Part shown: positions 60,954 through 64,000 of the stretch, piece by piece
Position numbering within the stretch: the stretch's first letter is position 1
How the letters are laid out: each line of letters starts with the position of its first letter
Source of the DNA: Microbotryum silenes-acaulis
Taxonomy: Eukaryota; Basidiomycota; Microbotryomycetes; Microbotryales; Microbotryaceae
DNA: 64,000 nucleotides
NCBI GenBank assembly: GCA_003665825.1
Contig: QPFY01000024.1
Span: forward strand, 170,621-234,620
Direction of reading: 5' to 3'
The notes under the pieces: model-generated
Databases searched by the model: none
The model's input: only the letters and a program-made list of their open reading frames with translations
Told to the model about the DNA's origin: nothing
Position numbers and translations under genes: made by a program

Positions 60954-63311
60954 ATGGCTCTTGCTCGCAAGCGCGAGTGCTCCTGTGGCGGTCCATTCGC
61001 TGTCGTCGCATTCGCCGCGAGATCTCTACTCGCACCCACAGTTCAAATTGTCGTCAGCGAACAAGTCGCGTTGAACGATACAATACCCAACCTACTATCC
61101 CAAGCCAAGGCCGTATCTGTGAGTGTTACGTTCAAAGGCGCGCTCGTCACCATGTCGTGGCCGAATCGACGGACCAAGTGGGGGCCGGAGTCTGGTGTGC
61201 GTGCCTCGAATGACGTGTCCTGACCCCACCTCCCTTCCCCACCTCCCTTGACCTCACCAGACGATATCGCGAATGTTCACGTCCTCCGAACGGCCTCGGG
61301 ACAAGCCTTCCTCTGCACTGTCCCTTCCGTGAGCGAAGATGAGTCGAACACTCGGTCAAGGAATCGACAAGGATGCGTCGTCGGCAGGAGGAACGCGAGC
61401 GGGGTTGGAGAATGGCTGGCGTTATGGAGCCGTTGAGGACGCAATGCTTGTATTCAAAGAAGAACTGGTTCAGTGAGTGCGCGTCTTCTCTCTATGATTC
61501 GGGAACTCGGTCTAGATAAGCTGACACATCGACGATCGTCCCGAACTTCCCCCACACCGGTTCGACGCACCGTTCCCATCCGCTTCAGCTACAGCTTTTG
61601 GTGATGTCTACACCCTGCATATCACGAATGGCAACATACTTGATACGATGTTTCTCTTCTCAGCTACGGCAAGCACATCCGACAATTTCATGAACTCCGA
61701 TCGCCGGCTCGGTCGAACCCTCGAAGACTCAACAACTGTCCTACACACTCGGACGATACCCCGCACCCCAATCCGCGATCGAAAAGGTCTCACCACCTCG
61801 ACATGTAGGCGCAGGTACGGCGAACCACAACGGTCGAGCCCATCCGGCGACTTTGGCACCGGGTACGATCTCTTCGGTCTCGACGAGCGCGCCGGGGACG
61901 TTGGGGGAGGACCGGAGCTGGGCTTGGGCGACGATAAGGGGGTTGTACCTCACTCAGATTGGGATGATGGTACGATTGCGACAAGACGGATTACCGAGGG
62001 AGGTCGAAGTGCAGGTGAGCTTTTTCTTTACTTCCGCGGTCCAGGAGCGAGAAAAAGGCTTTGCTCGATCTGACTCGAAACGTTCCTCACCAACAGTTTC
62101 ATTGCAACACGCAAACGATCGATCGCATCGCACTCATCCGAGAAACGGCCAGTGAGTGCTTCCCACCTCTGAAACGAAAGCTTTCAGTATTTGATATCTG
62201 ACCGGTCCAACACCCTTAGTCTGCCGCTACGTCATGATCATCCACACCCCACGGCTCTGCAGCGAGCCCGTCTTCTCGAACGACAAAGAACGTCTTCCTC
62301 ATCGGAAAGAGGTCCTTCGGCGATCGAATGCCGAGCCGTCGTTCGTCAATTGAGAGAAAGCGTCGATGCGCCCAAAGTGCCGACGGGACCGCCGATCGTT
62401 CGAGACGATCAGAGGTGTTGGCGGACCATCGACTACCCAAGAAAACGTATCCTACCGTACCGGCGACGGTACCACAACCTCAAAAACAACAAAATCAAGC
62501 ACCACCTCAACGAATCGCACCAGAGGAGATCGGAACCGACCTTGATGCTCCGAAGGACACGAGGGAGGGGAGGACTGGGGGCAAAGTATCGACGTCGAAT
62601 TGGTGTACGACCCGACAACGGGTGAAGTACTCGAAGCTGCCATCTTGGCTCCTATCGAAAGTGAAGCCGGTTCGATAAGCCCCCCACCCCATAGTACTGC
62701 AGACGATGCTCAGCCGAATGTCGTGGGTCAAGAAGCGGCTTCCTTGGAGGAGATGAAGGAACAGTTGTTGGCTCAACTTGGTGCGAAAGCAGGGAAGACG
62801 AAGGAGGTGGAAGAGGAGAAAGAGGATGATTATAAGTTGGGTCGGGTGGAGAATATGCAAGAATTGGCCAAGGCTTTGAATGCGCTTCTCTTACCTGGGG
62901 ATGGGCGGGCGGGGAGGGCCAGGACTTGTTGCTGGTGCTGGTGCTGCTGGGGATGGAGGCGGAGGTGTAGGACAAGGAGGGCAGGAGCAGGAGCAGAAGG
63001 GAGGATCATCAAACCCTTCGTTTATACCTGTCGACGCACCGGGCGGTCTAGAAGGCGCCGTCAAAGCCGCCTTGGAACAGATCACAGCATTGCCCGGAGC
63101 AGGAGTAGGAGGTGTAGGGGGCAGAGAGGGTCCCCCTGCTGGACCTATTGGGTATGATGGGGATGAGGATGTTGGGAAGAAGGGGTTGGAGGAGGTCAAG
63201 GTTTCGAAGGAGTATGAGAAGTTGACGGAGGCTTTTGGGAGGAAATGGGAGGGCGCCGAAGGGGAAGAAGGAGAGGAGGAAGGGCAAGAGAGGAGGAGGG
63301 ATGAACTTTGA
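60954..63311 (+). CDS. YOS9: Yos9/OS-9 ER-quality-control lectin (frame broken by homopolymer shortages)
   Basis: ER-lumenal lectin that reads trimmed N-glycans and hands misfolded glycoproteins to the Hrd1 ligase for ERAD. I start it at ATG 60954 (alternative 60929); an N-terminal hydrophobic stretch could be the signal. The MRH domain is recognisable in pieces: LRTQCLYSKKNWF (61435-61472), SYSF + CYGKHIRQFHELRSP across 61587-61700, then SYTLGRYPAPQSAIEKVSPP and LYLTQI + DDGTI...LPREVEVQ (61940-62015), and CRYVMIIHTPRLCSEPVFSN (62220-62280). A C-terminal segment (VELVYDPTTGEVLEAAILAP, then a Gly-rich linker) ends RRRDEL and a TGA at 63309-63311, an ER-retrieval signal like HDEL of yeast Yos9. 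The pieces lie in different frames: one base is missing at several homopolymers, and at two donors (61119 and 61473) GG|GT appears as G|GT. Exon borders are approximate. Confidence 0.8.
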
Positions 63312-63463
63312 GAGGCCTTCGGTTCGGATAGAAGCCTTCTTTCACTGTTCGCTCGTAGGACCCGCATGTTCTTCGTGCTGGTTGCTGCAAATATCGCATT
63401 CTTTCGCACATTGGGTGGTTGGGTAGTCAGATTACAAGACAGAGAAGAAGAGGTGGGTGTCTG
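63312..63463. other. Short convergent 3' region
   Basis: Holds the 3' ends of YOS9 (plus) and alpha-MPP (minus). No other feature. Confidence 0.45.
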
Positions 63464-64000
63464 TTATGGGGATACAAAGGAAAGAAAATGCATTCTATAA
63501 ACCACTCCACTTATGCCTCGCCGTTCAACCCCTTCCTCGCCAATGTCCCCGGGATATCCGGTAAACCCATTCAGTTGTCCCTGCACCACAATGGTCGGTT
63601 TGCCACTCCTCTTCCGATCCCCCACGATCGAACTCATGTTGGGTCTCAAAACCCTCCCTGCAACTCTATAGATATCGTTCAAGCTGACTTGATCGATCAA
63701 GGCGACCATTTCCTGCATAGGCGTTTTCTTCCCGTGAACTTGAACTTGTCGTCCCAAATCCTCGACTTGAACCATTCGAGATTCCAATGCCATCATCAAC
63801 GAACTCTTCAACTGATTCCTGGCCCTTTGAACGTCGCCATGATCGATCCCTCCCCTCGTCGGTCGAGTGATGGCGTCGAGTTCGTTAGCCAAGACCCAGG
63901 GAGCCGAAGCGATCCATGTAGGGTTCACGGCGATACTTAGACCGAAGAGACCCGAATCAAAGATAGCAATGATGGAAGGCGGCGCAGAAATCGACGGCGT
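63464..64000 (-). CDS. MAS2: Mitochondrial processing peptidase alpha subunit, C-terminal part (partial)
   Basis: Non-catalytic, substrate-recognising subunit of the matrix peptidase that removes presequences. The gene runs off the window end. From 64000 down it reads AAFHHCY (one frame), then DSGLFGLSIAVNPTWIASAP, ITRPTRGGIDHGDVQRARNQ and LKSSLMMALESRMVQVEDLG + RQVQVHG, a block strongly conserved in alpha-MPP. It continues DQVSLNDIYRVAGRVLRPNM and a C-terminal tail that ends at a stop at 63464-63466. Between CY and DSG (about 63950) one base too many or two too few are present, similar to the frame slips in the neighbouring genes. The metal-binding HxxEH of the beta subunit is not expected here. 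Confidence 0.85.
   Translation of the reverse strand, partial: TPSISAPPSIIAIFDSGLFGLSIAVNPTWIASAPWVLANELDAITRPTRGGIDHGDVQRARNQLKSSLMMALESRMVQVEDLGRQVQVHGKKTPMQEMVALIDQVSLNDIYRVAGRVLRPNMSSIVGDRKRSGKPTIVVQGQLNGFTGYPGDIGEEGVERRGISGVVYRMHFLSFVSP

Overview
The window is nuclear DNA from a GC-rich basidiomycete fungus. Evidence for this: genes on both strands broken by many short GT-AG introns of roughly 45-200 bp, short intergenic gaps, a FunK1-type kinase-like family, and a Ste50 adaptor carrying C-terminal SH3 domains, an arrangement I know from basidiomycete Ste50. The red-yeast side (Pucciniomycotina/Microbotryomycetes) is my guess only.

Layout. 1-5.1 kb: 3' end of an unknown gene, SDH4 (minus) and a large Ser/Pro-rich protein (plus). 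5.1-10.5 kb: accessory island 1, with a 568-bp inverted repeat whose arms appear identical and a FunK1-type kinase-like gene. 10.9-20.1 kb: conserved genes SLA1 (plus), a Snf2-family remodeller of Lsh/Irc5 type (minus) and an EXPERA/TMEM97-type membrane protein (plus). 20.1-25 kb: accessory island 2, with a diverged inverted repeat of the same sequence family, a FunK1 relic without a kinase core, and a second copy of the 3' end of the EXPERA gene at its far edge. 25.2-29.4 kb: an ariadne RBR ubiquitin ligase and SmD1 (both minus). 29.8-40.5 kb: STE50, a multi-pass hybrid histidine kinase and a DUF1769 protein (all plus). 40.8-49.3 kb: a two-RRM protein (minus), a vWA-domain protein (plus) and an MFS transporter (minus). 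50-56.9 kb: a secretory/vacuolar serine carboxypeptidase (minus) and a single-pass membrane protein with a long cytoplasmic tail (plus). 57.5-64 kb: aspartate aminotransferase and a Yos9/OS-9 ER lectin ending in RDEL (both plus), then the 3' end of alpha-MPP (minus).

Functional themes. STE50 and the hybrid kinase lie 1.5 kb apart and both families feed stress MAPK (HOG-type) signalling. Ariadne and Yos9 are ubiquitin/ERAD components. SDH4, alpha-MPP and AAT are mitochondrial or central metabolism. Neighbouring genes otherwise look unrelated, as is usual in fungi.

The most notable observations are the two inverted-repeat loci sharing one sequence family, the island bounded by copies of a host gene 3' end, the mosaic FunK1 duplicates, a 7-nt microexon in SmD1, and a consistent pattern of one-base shortages in homopolymer runs that break the frames of AAT and YOS9. 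The last is more likely assembly error than gene decay and should be settled before anyone calls those genes pseudogenes.
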